From: a virus
IMG/VR virus record: IMGVR_UViG_3300044811_000031
Span: 1 to 64,000 of that record
DNA length: 64,000 nt
Direction: 5' to 3' (one strand)
Shown: positions 50,456 to 57,972 of the stretch, piece after piece
How positions within the stretch are numbered: the first letter of the stretch is position 1
How the letters are laid out: every line of letters begins with the position of its first letter
Notes under the pieces: generated by a model
Databases searched by the model: none
What the model saw: the letters and a program-made list of their open reading frames with translations, nothing else
What the model was told of the DNA's origin: nothing
Translations under genes and position numbers: made by a program

Positions 50456-50486
50456 AGGCCCAGCACCCGGGGTGGGTGCTGGGCCT
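50456..50486 (-). terminator. intrinsic terminator for minus-strand genes
   Basis: Perfect 13-base stem (50456-50468 with 50474-50486), 5-base loop; on the minus strand it is followed by TTTTCTATTTC. Separates the 50494 gene from the WhiB-like gene. Confidence 0.88.
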
Positions 50487-50493
50487 CTCGGTC

Positions 50494-51237
50494 CTAGCCT
50501 TGCCGTTCTCCCATGGGCGGATACCCGGCACCGCGCGCCGGTGCCCGCAGGTGCCACGGGATGTCCAGATCGGGGGAGGCGACGGACGCCTGCATGCTGA
50601 AGGCGTCGCCCTGTAGCTCCCAGTCCTCCCGGAACCCGGCCGTACGCGACTCGCGGTCGAGCACCGGCGGAGGAGGCAGTATCCCGCCGGGGTGGTACCC
50701 GCCGCCGCGCTGGCTGCTCGGCCGCACCGGGTACCGGTCGTCGTCCATGCCACCGGTGCGTCGTCCGCCCCCGGCCGGGATGGTCCGGCGCCCCCGCTCC
50801 GGGAAGGTCGAGCCGACGTAGTCCGTGTCCCGCCAGGCGTTCTTGACGACGTACTGGTGGGAGCCGGTCGTCGGGCTGTAGCCGATGTCGGGGACGACCC
50901 GCTGGCCGTCGGCCGTGATCCACGCGATGGGGGTCTGGTAGCTGTAGACCACGTACTCCGCGTCGCGGGCCTCGTCCTGGTACTCGGTCGGCAGGTGGCC
51001 CATCTCGGCCGCCCCACCGATCACGCCGCGCATCGACCCGGTGCCGATGCGGAACGCCTTCAACTGGGTGATGCGCGGTCCGGCCTGATCGATCGTGACG
51101 ACCATGCGCCGGTCGGTGTAGTGGCGGTGGCCGTCGACCATGTGGTCGCAGGTGCCGCACTTCCGGCCCATTCCCTCGGTGTACTGCTCGCAGCCGCACC
51201 AGCGGTTGGCGCACTCGTGCGGGGTTGCCCGGTTCAC
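50494..51237 (-). CDS. hypothetical protein with YVVYSY-TPI-W motif
   Basis: 247 residues from GTG 51237, in a GTGA overlap. Cysteines 'HECANRWCGCEQYTEGMGRKCGTCDH' at the start suggest two zinc sites. The central 'YVVYSYQTPIAWITADGQRVVPDIGYSPTTGSHQYVV' is shared with the protein at 52352. Pro/Gly-rich end. Function unknown. Confidence 0.65.
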   Translation of the reverse strand: MNRATPHECANRWCGCEQYTEGMGRKCGTCDHMVDGHRHYTDRRMVVTIDQAGPRITQLKAFRIGTGSMRGVIGGAAEMGHLPTEYQDEARDAEYVVYSYQTPIAWITADGQRVVPDIGYSPTTGSHQYVVKNAWRDTDYVGSTFPERGRRTIPAGGGRRTGGMDDDRYPVRPSSQRGGGYHPGGILPPPPVLDRESRTAGFREDWELQGDAFSMQASVASPDLDIPWHLRAPARGAGYPPMGERQG

Positions 51238-51353
51238 TTCTTCTTGCCTCCCTTGTCGCCCGGCTTCTGGCCGGTGGCGATGTACTTGAGCGTCGCTTTG
51301 ATGCCCCCGTAACCGGCCATTCCCAGCCCGGCCTCGATCACCCAGATCCACAT
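51234..51353 (-). CDS. 39-residue membrane peptide
   Basis: ATG at 51353 after GAGGAGG. One membrane-like helix ('MWIWVIEAGLGMAGYGGIKATL') and a Lys-rich end KPGDKGGKKK. Overlaps the next gene by four bases. Confidence 0.55.
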   Translation of the reverse strand: MWIWVIEAGLGMAGYGGIKATLKYIATGQKPGDKGGKKK

Positions 51354-51362
51354 GGCGCCTCC

Positions 51363-51719
51363 TCAGAGGGTGACGGTGAGCAGGTAGACGGCGCCCACCA
51401 GCTCGGCTGCGTTGACGGCCAGCTCGACCACCAGACGGCCGGGGCTCCACTCGCCGGTGTCCCGGCCGACCTTCAGGCTCATCCGGATGAGCGAGACGAA
51501 CAGGGCGGAACCCATCAGGCCCACCACCAGCAGGACCCCGGGCTCGGGGTGGCCGATGGCCAGCGACGCCAGAATGCAGCTCATCGCCAGAGCCACGAAG
51601 GCTCCGGCACCGGCGGCCTGCTGAGTGACCATCGGCCGCTTGCCGGTGCCCCGGGACGCTTCAGTGGTCAGGCCGATTGCGTAGAGAGCGGCCAGGATGA
51701 CGGCTATAGCAGTGTTCAT
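51363..51719 (-). CDS. multi-pass membrane protein
   Basis: 118 residues, ATG at 51719 after AGGAGAGATC. Four hydrophobic segments ('TAIAVILAALYAIGL', 'AGAFVALAMSCILASLAI', 'GVLLVVGLMGSALFVSLI', 'LVVELAVNAAELVGAVYLL'). Lies directly downstream of the tRNA-Arg gene on its strand. Confidence 0.6.
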   Translation of the reverse strand: MNTAIAVILAALYAIGLTTEASRGTGKRPMVTQQAAGAGAFVALAMSCILASLAIGHPEPGVLLVVGLMGSALFVSLIRMSLKVGRDTGEWSPGRLVVELAVNAAELVGAVYLLTVTL

Positions 51720-51746
51720 GATCTCTCCTGTCTCGTTGGTCTTACG

Positions 51747-51821
51747 TGCACCCGGCAGGACTCGAACCTGCGCCACGCGGCTTCGTAGGCCGCTGCTCTG
51801 TCCGGACTGAGCTACGGGTGC
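51747..51821 (-). tRNA. tRNA-Arg (anticodon ACG)
   Basis: 75 bases. Acceptor 7 bp (GCACCCG/CGGGTGC), D-stem GCTC/GAGC, anticodon stem GCGGC/GCCGC with loop CTACGAA, T-arm GCAGG-TTCGAGT-CCTGC. No CCA encoded. All stems are complete. Confidence 0.93.
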
Positions 51822-51899
51822 TCGGTGGCCGCCGCTGGCCCTCAGTGGACCGGCGGCGGCCGGGGTGGTGCTACCTCCTTGGTCGGGCCCGGCGAGCCC

Positions 51900-52352
51900 T
51901 CAGCGGGCTGTTCGGGCGCGGTCCCGCTGGCTGATGAAGCCGTGCTCCTTCGGTGCCAGCGGCAGCTCCTCCTCGCGGTGGGCGACGACCCAGCTGTCCG
52001 CGTCGCCGTCGCCGTCCGCCAGGGTGATCCGGCAGGCGACCCACAGCCCCGGGGTCTCCCGGATGTGGTCCTCCAGGTTGCCCCCGATGTACTCGGAGGA
52101 GTGCAGCCCCACGCCGCTGTAGCCGTACTGCCCAGTCCAGCCGGACAGCAGGCTCCAGCCCTGGCGCCGGACCGCGCGGATCATGTCGGCCTCGTGCTCC
52201 TTGAGGATCGAGCCGTCGTCCGTCGTCTCGGTCTCGACCTCCGGCGCCCGGACGTCCGGCACGGCCTCGACCGTGCCGTCATCCCGGACCCGGACGACCT
52301 GGCCGAACTCCATCAGGTCGCGCAGCTCCCGGCTGCGTCGTCCCCAGCCCAT
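51900..52352 (-). CDS. hypothetical protein
   Basis: 150 residues from ATG 52352 (TAATG overlap with the upstream gene). 'GQVVRVRDDGTVEAVPDV', 'VRRQGWSLLSGWTGQYGYSG' and 'GLWVACRITLADGDGDADSWVVAHREEELPL' suggest an alpha/beta fold. No family recognised. Confidence 0.6.
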   Translation of the reverse strand: MGWGRRSRELRDLMEFGQVVRVRDDGTVEAVPDVRAPEVETETTDDGSILKEHEADMIRAVRRQGWSLLSGWTGQYGYSGVGLHSSEYIGGNLEDHIRETPGLWVACRITLADGDGDADSWVVAHREEELPLAPKEHGFISQRDRARTAR

Positions 52353-52828
52353 TACGGCTTCCACTGCGATCCGCCGAAGTGCGGGTCACGCTTCATGGCC
52401 CGGGTGTAGTCGGTACCGGCCGCCACCATCGCGTCCGGGCCCGGCTCGTCCGGGTCCAGGCCGCGCTGCTTGAGCCATGCCTTACGGCCCTTGGCGGTGC
52501 CGTCGTGGTAGCTCCCCCACGCCTCGATCAGGACGGCACGGTGGGCGTTGGTCGTGGTGGAGTGGTTGACCGCCGGGATGACCCGCTCCAGCAGGCCGGT
52601 CTGCTCGTCTTCGAGGGCCCAGCCGATCGGGGTGTCGTAGCTGTAGACCACGTACACCGCCTCATGCAGGCTGGCCTTCAGCTCGGCCGCGTTGCTCTCG
52701 CTGCTCAGCCAGCCGAGGTCGCGCCCGGCGCCGGGTACGCCGCGCAGGTTGCCGGTGGACAGCTCCCACTTGCGGTGGTTGTCGAACGCGCTGATCGCCT
52801 TACGCCGTGCTTCCTGTCCCATGGCCAT
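52352..52828 (-). CDS. hypothetical protein with YVVYSY-TPI-W motif
   Basis: 158 residues, ATG at 52828 after AGGAGAC. 'AVYVVYSYDTPIGWALEDEQTG' and 'VIPAVNHSTTTNAHRAVLIEAWG' parallel the 50494 gene product and so define a family used at least twice here. Function unknown. Confidence 0.65.
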   Translation of the reverse strand: MAMGQEARRKAISAFDNHRKWELSTGNLRGVPGAGRDLGWLSSESNAAELKASLHEAVYVVYSYDTPIGWALEDEQTGLLERVIPAVNHSTTTNAHRAVLIEAWGSYHDGTAKGRKAWLKQRGLDPDEPGPDAMVAAGTDYTRAMKRDPHFGGSQWKP

Positions 52829-52848
52829 GGGTGTCTCCTGTCTCGGGG

Positions 52849-52863
52849 GATTTAATTAAACCA
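52849..52863 (-). promoter_or_regulatory. AT-rich conserved box
   Basis: GATTTAATTAAACCA; 14 of 15 bases match 58641-58655. Each lies just upstream of a minus-strand gene, so a promoter or operator is likely. Confidence 0.55.
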
Positions 52864-52865
52864 CT

Positions 52866-52889
52866 CGGAGCCCCCCGGAGGGGGCTCCG
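52866..52889 (-). terminator. minus-strand terminator
   Basis: Perfect 10-base stem (52866-52875 with 52880-52889) with a 4-base loop; on the minus strand followed by TGGTTTAATT. Separates the 52894 and 52352 genes. Confidence 0.78.
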
Positions 52890-52893
52890 GCGA

Positions 52894-53154
52894 CTACACC
52901 TCGCGGCTGGCCGCCCACAGCCGCCGGGTGGCGGCGAACACGGCGACCCGCTTCCTCGTCTTCAGGTCGGACCCGGTGACGAAGTAGGCCGGGATGTACT
53001 CGCCCCGGTACAGGATCTCCGCCAGGGCGACCTGGTGGACCAGCACCTGGCGGGTGATGACGGCCGGGCCGTCGTCCTTGACGTACTCGGTGAACACGTC
53101 GCCACCCTTCAGCTGCGGGCTGCGGACGATGAACTCGGTGAGCTTGCTCTGCAT
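52894..53154 (-). CDS. hypothetical protein
   Basis: 86 residues, ATG at 53154 after AGGAGATCG. Beta-rich ('GGDVFTEYVKDDGPAVITRQVLVHQVALAEILYRGEYIPAYFV'), basic end. No family recognised. Confidence 0.6.
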   Translation of the reverse strand: MQSKLTEFIVRSPQLKGGDVFTEYVKDDGPAVITRQVLVHQVALAEILYRGEYIPAYFVTGSDLKTRKRVAVFAATRRLWAASREV

Positions 53155-53193
53155 GATCGATCTCCTGGGCTTGCTGTGCGGTGGACGGGCGGG

Positions 53194-53538
53194 TCAGCGG
53201 CTGGACCGCTTCTTGAACGTCACCGGCGCGTCGTCCGTGTAGACGGCGTCCCGGATCTTGGGGGCCCAGCGGAACATCGGCTTGGTCCGGGCGGGGGCCA
53301 GCCAGGTCTCCCCGTTCTGCGGGTTGCGGCGCACCCGGGGCGCCTCGACCTTCGGGTACCAGGTACCGAAGTTGGTGACGTTGACCGGGTGACCGGCCAC
53401 CACGTTGCGGGGGATGACGTCGAACGTCGCCCGCAGTACCCGCTCCACGATCTCGCGGCTGACGCCGGACTCGGCCGCGACGGCCTCGGCCAGGGCCATG
53501 TGGTTCAGGCGGCCGGTGGGGATGTGTCGTGCGCTCAT
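53194..53538 (-). CDS. HU/IHF-family DNA-binding protein
   Basis: 114 residues, ATG at 53538 after GGAGATC. 'GRLNHMALAEAVAAESGVSREIVERVLRATFDVI', 'VNVTNFGTWYPK' and 'RRNPQNGETWLAPARTKPMFRWAP' follow the HU pattern, including the beta-arm 'RNPQNGE' with its proline. Bends and compacts DNA. Likely organises phage DNA or aids replication. Confidence 0.85.
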   Translation of the reverse strand: MSARHIPTGRLNHMALAEAVAAESGVSREIVERVLRATFDVIPRNVVAGHPVNVTNFGTWYPKVEAPRVRRNPQNGETWLAPARTKPMFRWAPKIRDAVYTDDAPVTFKKRSSR

Positions 53539-53545
53539 GATCTCC

Positions 53546-53998
53546 TCAATCCTTGACGACCGGCCACGGGACCGGCTTGCCGTCGCTCTTGCGGACCCAC
53601 TGTCCGCCGGATGTCTTCTCGAAGGGGTCGATCAGGTCGGCCGCGAACTCCATGCCGTCCAGACCGTGGGGCGTCCAGGTGCCGAGGCGCCTGACCCGCG
53701 CCTTGCGGATCTTCTCCGCGTCGTAGTGCTGGATCATGTCCGGCAGCCACGAGACGAACTTGCACAGGGTCTCCAGCTCGGAGTCGTCACCCTCCCAGTC
53801 GTCCGGCTGGTCCATGTCGTAGGTGACCTTGTGGACCGCGTCGGCCAGCGTGCGGTACGCCGCGTGATCGCTGTCCTCCAGCGCTCCGGCGGCGACCTTG
53901 TCGTGGAACTGCTGGATGTACTTGCTCCCGCTGTCCCACGTCCAGCCGTGAGCGATCATCGCCCCCAGGAGGACGGCCCGCTCGGTCTCTCCGTGCAT
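53546..53998 (-). CDS. hypothetical protein
   Basis: 150 residues from ATG 53998 (ATGA overlap). Helical and acidic ('GETERAVLLGAMIAHGW', 'DSDHAAYRTLADAVHKVTYDMDQPDDWEGD') with a basic C-terminal third. No family recognised. Confidence 0.6.
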   Translation of the reverse strand: MHGETERAVLLGAMIAHGWTWDSGSKYIQQFHDKVAAGALEDSDHAAYRTLADAVHKVTYDMDQPDDWEGDDSELETLCKFVSWLPDMIQHYDAEKIRKARVRRLGTWTPHGLDGMEFAADLIDPFEKTSGGQWVRKSDGKPVPWPVVKD

Positions 53999-54171
53999 CA
54001 CGATGCCTCCGTCCGGGCGAGGAACCACGCGGCGGACCGGGACGTCCTCCGTGCCCTGCTGGAGGCCCGTGAGCCCCTGGCCCGGTCGGTGGTGCCGGAC
54101 CGGTCCTGTTCGGCCGCCCTGCGCCCGTCTGTGGACGCCTTGCGGGTCTTCTGCACCTGCTCCTGCTTCAT
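53998..54171 (-). CDS. small basic disordered protein
   Basis: 57 residues, ATG at 54171 after GGAGATCG. Rich in R, S, T and A with no hydrophobic core except 'AAWFLA'. Probably disordered, perhaps nucleic-acid-binding. Overlaps the next gene by ATGA. Confidence 0.5.
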   Translation of the reverse strand: MKQEQVQKTRKASTDGRRAAEQDRSGTTDRARGSRASSRARRTSRSAAWFLARTEAS

Positions 54172-54192
54172 AACCGATCTCCTCTCACTGCG

Positions 54193-54265
54193 AGCCCCCG
54201 GCACGATTCGAACGTGCAACCTGCTCATTACGAAAGAGCTGCTCTGGCCGTTGAGCTACGGGGGC
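54193..54265 (-). tRNA. tRNA-Thr (anticodon CGT)
   Basis: 73 bases. Acceptor GCCCCCG/CGGGGGC, D-stem GCTC/GAGC, anticodon loop TTCGTAA in a stem with one T-T mismatch next to the loop, T-arm GCACG-TTCGAAT-CGTGC. U33 present. Confidence 0.85.
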
Positions 54266-54289
54266 TGGCCCGGCCGGAGCCGGGGTTGT
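54264..54289 (-). repeat. tRNA-flanking hairpin repeat, copy 1
   Basis: A 26-base sequence with stem CCCGGC/GCCGGG, identical to 58983-59008. Both copies lie at the 5' edge of a minus-strand tRNA gene. A related but diverged sequence follows the tRNA-Arg at 51850. Confidence 0.8.
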
Positions 54290-54291
54290 GC

Positions 54292-54573
54292 TCACTTCCT
54301 TCGTCCACCGCACCAGGACTCCAGCGCTCCGTCGATCACCTGCTTGTTGCTGGTGGTCTCGGCTTCGTCCTCGTCCGCGAAATCGAACCACACCGAGTGC
54401 AGCCACTCGGAGAACGGCTTGGCGCTCTCGGGCGGCAGCTCGCGGGTGTCCAGGACGTACTGGTAGATCATCCCGGCGTCGACACCGCGCTGGACGCCCG
54501 GCCTGACGTCCTCCGGCCGGGCCCCCTGCTCGTCGTACTGCTCGGCCAGGGCTTTGGGGTCCAGGGCGGTCAT
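54292..54573 (-). CDS. hypothetical protein
   Basis: 93 residues, ATG at 54573 in an ATGA overlap. Acidic and helical ('DPKALAEQYDEQG', 'SAKPFSEWLHSVWFDFADEDEAET'). Last gene before the tRNA-Thr. Confidence 0.6.
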   Translation of the reverse strand: MTALDPKALAEQYDEQGARPEDVRPGVQRGVDAGMIYQYVLDTRELPPESAKPFSEWLHSVWFDFADEDEAETTSNKQVIDGALESWCGGRRK

Positions 54574-54890
54574 CGGGGCACCTCTACTTCGGCGCTCTCG
54601 ATGGCCGTGGTGTGGACTCCGTAGACCCCGGCCTTGCTGGCTGTGATGAGGTACATGCCGACAGCTTTGGACGGGTCCTTGAAAGCCTGGCCCCACGAGA
54701 GGTCGAGCTGCTGGACGAACAGGTCGCGCTGGAAGCCGACGACCCGGTACGGGTCGCCATGCCAGACGTCCTGGCGGCCGATCATGCCCTGCTCGTCTGC
54801 GAAGAACGGGTACGGGAGCTTGGTCAGCTCCTGTCCGTCGTCGGTGATCTGATCGGTGAACGCTGCGGGTTGCAGCCGGATGATGGTCAT
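54570..54890 (-). CDS. hypothetical protein
   Basis: 106 residues, ATG at 54890 in an ATGA overlap. Beta-rich ('HGDPYRVVGFQRDLFVQQLDLSWGQAF', 'AVGMYLITASKAGVYGVHTTAIESAEVEV'). No family recognised. Confidence 0.6.
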   Translation of the reverse strand: MTIIRLQPAAFTDQITDDGQELTKLPYPFFADEQGMIGRQDVWHGDPYRVVGFQRDLFVQQLDLSWGQAFKDPSKAVGMYLITASKAGVYGVHTTAIESAEVEVPR

Positions 54891-55276
54891 AGCGGGTCCA
54901 GCCCTTCGTGCTCACGGATCAGGTTGGCGAGGGTGACCATGTCGTCGGCCCACCGCTTGCTGCTGTGGACCTCGATGCCGAGCCCCCGCAGGTACTCGCG
55001 GGCGGCGGACTCACGCCTGTCCCAGGCGAGCTGCTCGGGGGTGCGGATACGCGCCGGGCTGCCGATGCCCTTGCCCGGCGGGTAGACGGTCTTGGTCCCC
55101 ATGTGGAAGCGGTCGTCCCGGATGTACCCGCCGTCTATCGGCTTGACGGTCAGCCATACCCGGCCGACCGAGACGACCTCGACCGGGGTCTCCCGGGTGC
55201 CACGGTTCAGCGTTTCGGTGATCATCAGTTCGTCGCCGACGGCCAGCGGACCCAGCTCCGGGCGCTTGTGGTTCAT
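54887..55276 (-). CDS. hypothetical protein
   Basis: 129 residues, ATG at 55276 in an ATGA overlap. SH3-like start ('LAVGDELMITETLNRGTRETPVEVVSVGRVWLTVKP'), helical end ('REYLRGLGIEVHSSKRWADDMVTLANLIREHEG'). Function unknown. Confidence 0.6.
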   Translation of the reverse strand: MNHKRPELGPLAVGDELMITETLNRGTRETPVEVVSVGRVWLTVKPIDGGYIRDDRFHMGTKTVYPPGKGIGSPARIRTPEQLAWDRRESAAREYLRGLGIEVHSSKRWADDMVTLANLIREHEGLDPL

Positions 55277-55428
55277 CGCCACAGCGAGTCCCCCTCCTCG
55301 TCCACGGCCTCGCCGTCGATGCCCTGGCCGACGATCGTCCACTTCTCGGGGAGGTCGTCGTACGCCTGGATGATCGCGGCCTTGGGGTCGTCGGACTCGA
55401 TCTCGATGAAGATCTGTACGTGTGCCAT
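55273..55428 (-). CDS. hypothetical protein
   Basis: 51 residues, ATG at 55428 after GGAGAG. 'HVQIFIEIESDDPKAAIIQAYDDLPEKWTIVGQ' is a compact beta-alpha-beta pattern with an acidic end. Starts an overlapping four-gene run (55273-54292). Confidence 0.6.
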   Translation of the reverse strand: MAHVQIFIEIESDDPKAAIIQAYDDLPEKWTIVGQGIDGEAVDEEGDSLWR

Positions 55429-55456
55429 CTGCTCTCCTCTCCACTGTGCTGGGTGA

Positions 55457-55483
55457 ACCGTACCCCGGGGCTGACTGGGTCAA
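55457..55483 (-). promoter_or_regulatory. candidate minus-strand promoter
   Basis: On the minus strand: TTGACC (55478-55483), 15 bases, TACGGT (55457-55462), then an RBS and ATG 55428. Spacing is slightly short. The sequence between and around also forms a CCCCGGGG inverted repeat. Confidence 0.5.
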
Positions 55484-55508
55484 CCCCGGGGCAGGCTACA
55501 CGGGTTGG

Positions 55509-56228
55509 TCAGCGGTAGCCCTTCGCGGTCGTCCGGAAGGTCGATTTGGTGCCGGTCTTCCACCAGCGGCCCTGACTGAGCGGCGTGGCGCAGAACTCCA
55601 CGACGTGGAGCACCCCGGCCATCTCGTTGACGTAGTCCCGCCACTCCTCGTAGGACATGTCCTCCGGACCCTTGAAGTACAGCGTGTCGTCGCCGTCGGC
55701 CAGGTAGCCGGTGTCCCGGTCGATGATGACGTTGAGCGCCCAGTCGGCCAGGTGCGGGGGGACCTCCTTGAGCTGCTCCCGGCGGCGGCCGGACTTCCAG
55801 CCGGTCCAGCCGTTGGCCAGCTTGTCGTCCATCCACGCCATCAGGTCGAGCACCTGGCTGGTGGCCATGCGGAACGACCCGGCGACTTGGTGGGGGGTGC
55901 TGTTCCAGAACGTGGTGAAGTGCACTCCCGCGTCCGGCAGCCGCTTGGCCTGCATCGTGTTCTGTCCACCGGCGTTGGTCCAGACGTCGCCCATGCGGGA
56001 GCGGTGCAGCCACCCGGCCAGCCGCTCGAAGTCGGCCTGCTCCAGCAGGGTCGAGTCCGAGTGGGAGCTGTGCATCGGGTAGAGCGCGAGCACGGTGGTG
56101 TCGTCCAGGGGGCGCCAGTAGCGCGGTCCCATCTGGAAGCTCGATGACTTGTTCTGCTCGCCCTTGCCCGCTACCTGGTACAGCGCGGCTTCGTACGCCT
56201 GCTGCTCTTCCCTCGTGCGCCTAGGCAT
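55509..56228 (-). CDS. hypothetical protein
   Basis: 239 residues, ATG at 56228 after GAGGAGG. Alpha/beta with 'VLALYPMHSSHSDSTLLEQADFERLAGWLHR' and 'LADWALNVIIDRDTGYLADGDDTLYFKGPED'. No family recognised. Largest unknown in this part. Confidence 0.6.
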   Translation of the reverse strand: MPRRTREEQQAYEAALYQVAGKGEQNKSSSFQMGPRYWRPLDDTTVLALYPMHSSHSDSTLLEQADFERLAGWLHRSRMGDVWTNAGGQNTMQAKRLPDAGVHFTTFWNSTPHQVAGSFRMATSQVLDLMAWMDDKLANGWTGWKSGRRREQLKEVPPHLADWALNVIIDRDTGYLADGDDTLYFKGPEDMSYEEWRDYVNEMAGVLHVVEFCATPLSQGRWWKTGTKSTFRTTAKGYR

Positions 56229-56466
56229 TGTGTGTTCCTCCTCGTCCCTGCCAGCGGAGGCCGTGGCGCCTCAACCGGGTGATCTTGTTCTTGCTCTCGT
56301 GGTCCATCAGCTTGGCGGTGGTGGAGACGATCTCCCGGTAGCCGCAGGCCAAGCAGACCAGCGCCGGGTGCTTGCCCCGGCTGCGGTCCAGCTCGAACAC
56401 CTTCTGCTCCTCCGCCGCGTCGACCAGGCGGCGGAGGAGGTCGGAGCGGAAGCGGATCTTGCTCAT
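56221..56466 (-). CDS. small zinc-knuckle protein
   Basis: 81 residues, ATG at 56466 in an ATGA overlap. Helical start ('FRSDLLRRLVDAAEEQKVFEL') and 'LVCLACGYREIVSTTAKLMDHE', a Cys-x2-Cys with a later His. Basic end. Confidence 0.55.
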   Translation of the reverse strand: MSKIRFRSDLLRRLVDAAEEQKVFELDRSRGKHPALVCLACGYREIVSTTAKLMDHESKNKITRLRRHGLRWQGRGGTHNA

Positions 56467-57005
56467 CAGTCGGTGCACTGCGGGGTGTTGTGCACCCGGC
56501 CGACGTAGCCGCACGGGCACGGCTTCAGATAGGTGGCGTCGGCCGCCTTGGCCGCCCTGGCGGCGGCGGCCAGCTCCCGTCCGCAGGAGCAGAGGTGGCC
56601 CGTCCCCTTCCACCGGGGGCAGCCCTGGCAGCCGGGGAGCCCGGAGGCGCGGGCTGCCCTGACGGCTTCCTCCACGATGCCCTCCAGGTTGCGGAGGGTG
56701 TAGTCGGTGCCGCCCTCGACCCCACCACCGCGCCGGGCCTCCGCCACGACGCTGTACAGCTGGTCGGTCAGGTCGTCGCCGAGCTTGACCTCGTCCTCGG
56801 CCAGCAGCTCGTCCAGCGTGACGGAGTCGTCCTTCCGGCCGTCAGTCCACCCCTTCTGGTAACCGATAATCGACGCCTGGCCAAGGAAGCCTGCGAGGGT
56901 CCGCTTCGCGTCCTCTCGCTGCCGGGGCGGTACGTTCACCAGGAGGACCGCGTACGCCTCCTGATAGACGTCGTTGAGCGTCCTCTCGGGCTTGCTCTGT
57001 GACAT
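56466..57005 (-). CDS. hypothetical protein with C-terminal cysteine clusters
   Basis: 179 residues, ATG at 57005 after AGGAGAG. Helical first 120 residues ('TLNDVYQEAYAVLLVNVPPRQREDAKRTLAGF'), then 'CQGCPRWKGTGHLCSCG' and 'CPCGYVGRVHNTPQC', two probable zinc sites. No family recognised. Confidence 0.6.
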   Translation of the reverse strand: MSQSKPERTLNDVYQEAYAVLLVNVPPRQREDAKRTLAGFLGQASIIGYQKGWTDGRKDDSVTLDELLAEDEVKLGDDLTDQLYSVVAEARRGGGVEGGTDYTLRNLEGIVEEAVRAARASGLPGCQGCPRWKGTGHLCSCGRELAAAARAAKAADATYLKPCPCGYVGRVHNTPQCTD

Positions 57006-57026
57006 CGTGCTCTCCTCTCGTTTGAG

Positions 57027-57096
57027 TGTCCTCAACAGGATTCGAACCTGTGGACTCCGGCACTAGCAACCGGCGCGCAACCGATGCGCTGAGGAC
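57027..57096 (-). tRNA. tRNA-like gene, anticodon unresolved (CTA by standard geometry)
   Basis: 70 bases with a perfect acceptor (GTCCTCA/TGAGGAC) and T-arm (ACAGG-TTCGAAT-CCTGT). The D-arm is very small. The anticodon stem CCGGT/GCCGG leaves loop TGCTAGT, which would give CUA (amber) but with G33. The sequence TTGCTAG would give GCU but cannot pair. The variable loop is short, so it is not a class II Ser or Leu tRNA. Confidence 0.6.
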
Positions 57097-57136
57097 GTGC
57101 ACGGGATTACGGCTCCCGGCGGCCGGTCGGGCGTCC

Positions 57137-57223
57137 TCAGCGAGGAACGCGGGGGAGAGACGGGGAGTGGATCTCCCGGGGGTCCTTGGGTGTCGGCTTG
57201 GGACCGGGCTGGCTGACTGCCAT
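57137..57223 (-). CDS. 28-residue proline-rich peptide
   Basis: ATG at 57223 preceded by GAGGAG, four bases after the upstream stop. Product rich in Pro, Ser and basic residues. Supported by RBS and position only. Confidence 0.45.
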   Translation of the reverse strand: MAVSQPGPKPTPKDPREIHSPSLPRVPR

Positions 57224-57226
57224 TCT

Positions 57227-57496
57227 TCACTCCTCGTTCAGGAACGCTATAGCGATCCGTGCGGCACCCGCGTGGGTGACCGGGTGGCTGGCCGGGGTGA
57301 CCAGATCGTCGGCCTCCAGCAGGTACTGCGGTCCACGGGCGCGGGTCACCTTGTCCGCCCGCAGGCGGACGATCCACTTGCCGTGGTAGCGGGGGCCGAC
57401 GCGCCCGCCGCCCGCCTTGGCGACCTGCGCCCGGATGGTCGTGCCGGGCATCACCTTGTCGAACTCGAAGTCCTCGTCCGTGTACGGATCACTCAT
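57227..57496 (-). CDS. hypothetical protein
   Basis: 89 residues, ATG at 57496 overlapping the upstream gene. Acidic start, then 'PRYHGKWIVRLRADKVTRARGPQYLLEADDLVTP', a small beta domain. Function unknown. Confidence 0.6.
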   Translation of the reverse strand: MSDPYTDEDFEFDKVMPGTTIRAQVAKAGGGRVGPRYHGKWIVRLRADKVTRARGPQYLLEADDLVTPASHPVTHAGAARIAIAFLNEE

Positions 57497-57962
57497 CGTC
57501 TTCCTCCGGGAACATCAGGTCGAAGCAGGGACCGCAGGTGCCGGTCTTGACCAGCTCGCGCTCGTCGGCGTTCAGGTACGGCAGCGCGTTCTGGATGAAC
57601 ATGCCGCCACGCCAGTCGGCGAGGTCGGACTCGCTGACCTCCAGCGTGGTGGCCGTGCCGCACACCCGGCAGGTGTAGTCGCGGGGCAGCCGGGCCGACG
57701 ACAGGAAGATCGTCTGCGTCTCGCAGACGCGGGTGTCGGGGCTGCCTCCGGGGGCCTCGCTCAGCCAGCCGGAGATGCCGCCGGAGCTGACCGCACCGCT
57801 CACGCCGTACTCGGTCTTCATGACCTGCGCGGCCTCGCGCACCAGCTTGGTGTGCTCGGCCGCCGGGCCGTAGCTGTAGATCGCCACGATGCCGTGGCCC
57901 CGGTCCTCCGCCTCGTGACGGTAGACGTACCGGGGGTTCTCCAGGGGCTTCCTGTCAGTCAT
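57489..57962 (-). CDS. hypothetical zinc-binding protein
   Basis: 157 residues, ATG at 57962 after AGGAGGG. 'IVAIYSYGPAAEHTKLVREAAQVM' recalls the YSY motif of two other proteins here. Cys pairs 'YTCRVCGTAT' and 'TGTCGPCFDLMF' make a zinc ribbon. Acidic end. Confidence 0.6.
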   Translation of the reverse strand: MTDRKPLENPRYVYRHEAEDRGHGIVAIYSYGPAAEHTKLVREAAQVMKTEYGVSGAVSSGGISGWLSEAPGGSPDTRVCETQTIFLSSARLPRDYTCRVCGTATTLEVSESDLADWRGGMFIQNALPYLNADERELVKTGTCGPCFDLMFPEEDDE

Positions 57963-57972
57963 GCTGTCCCTC

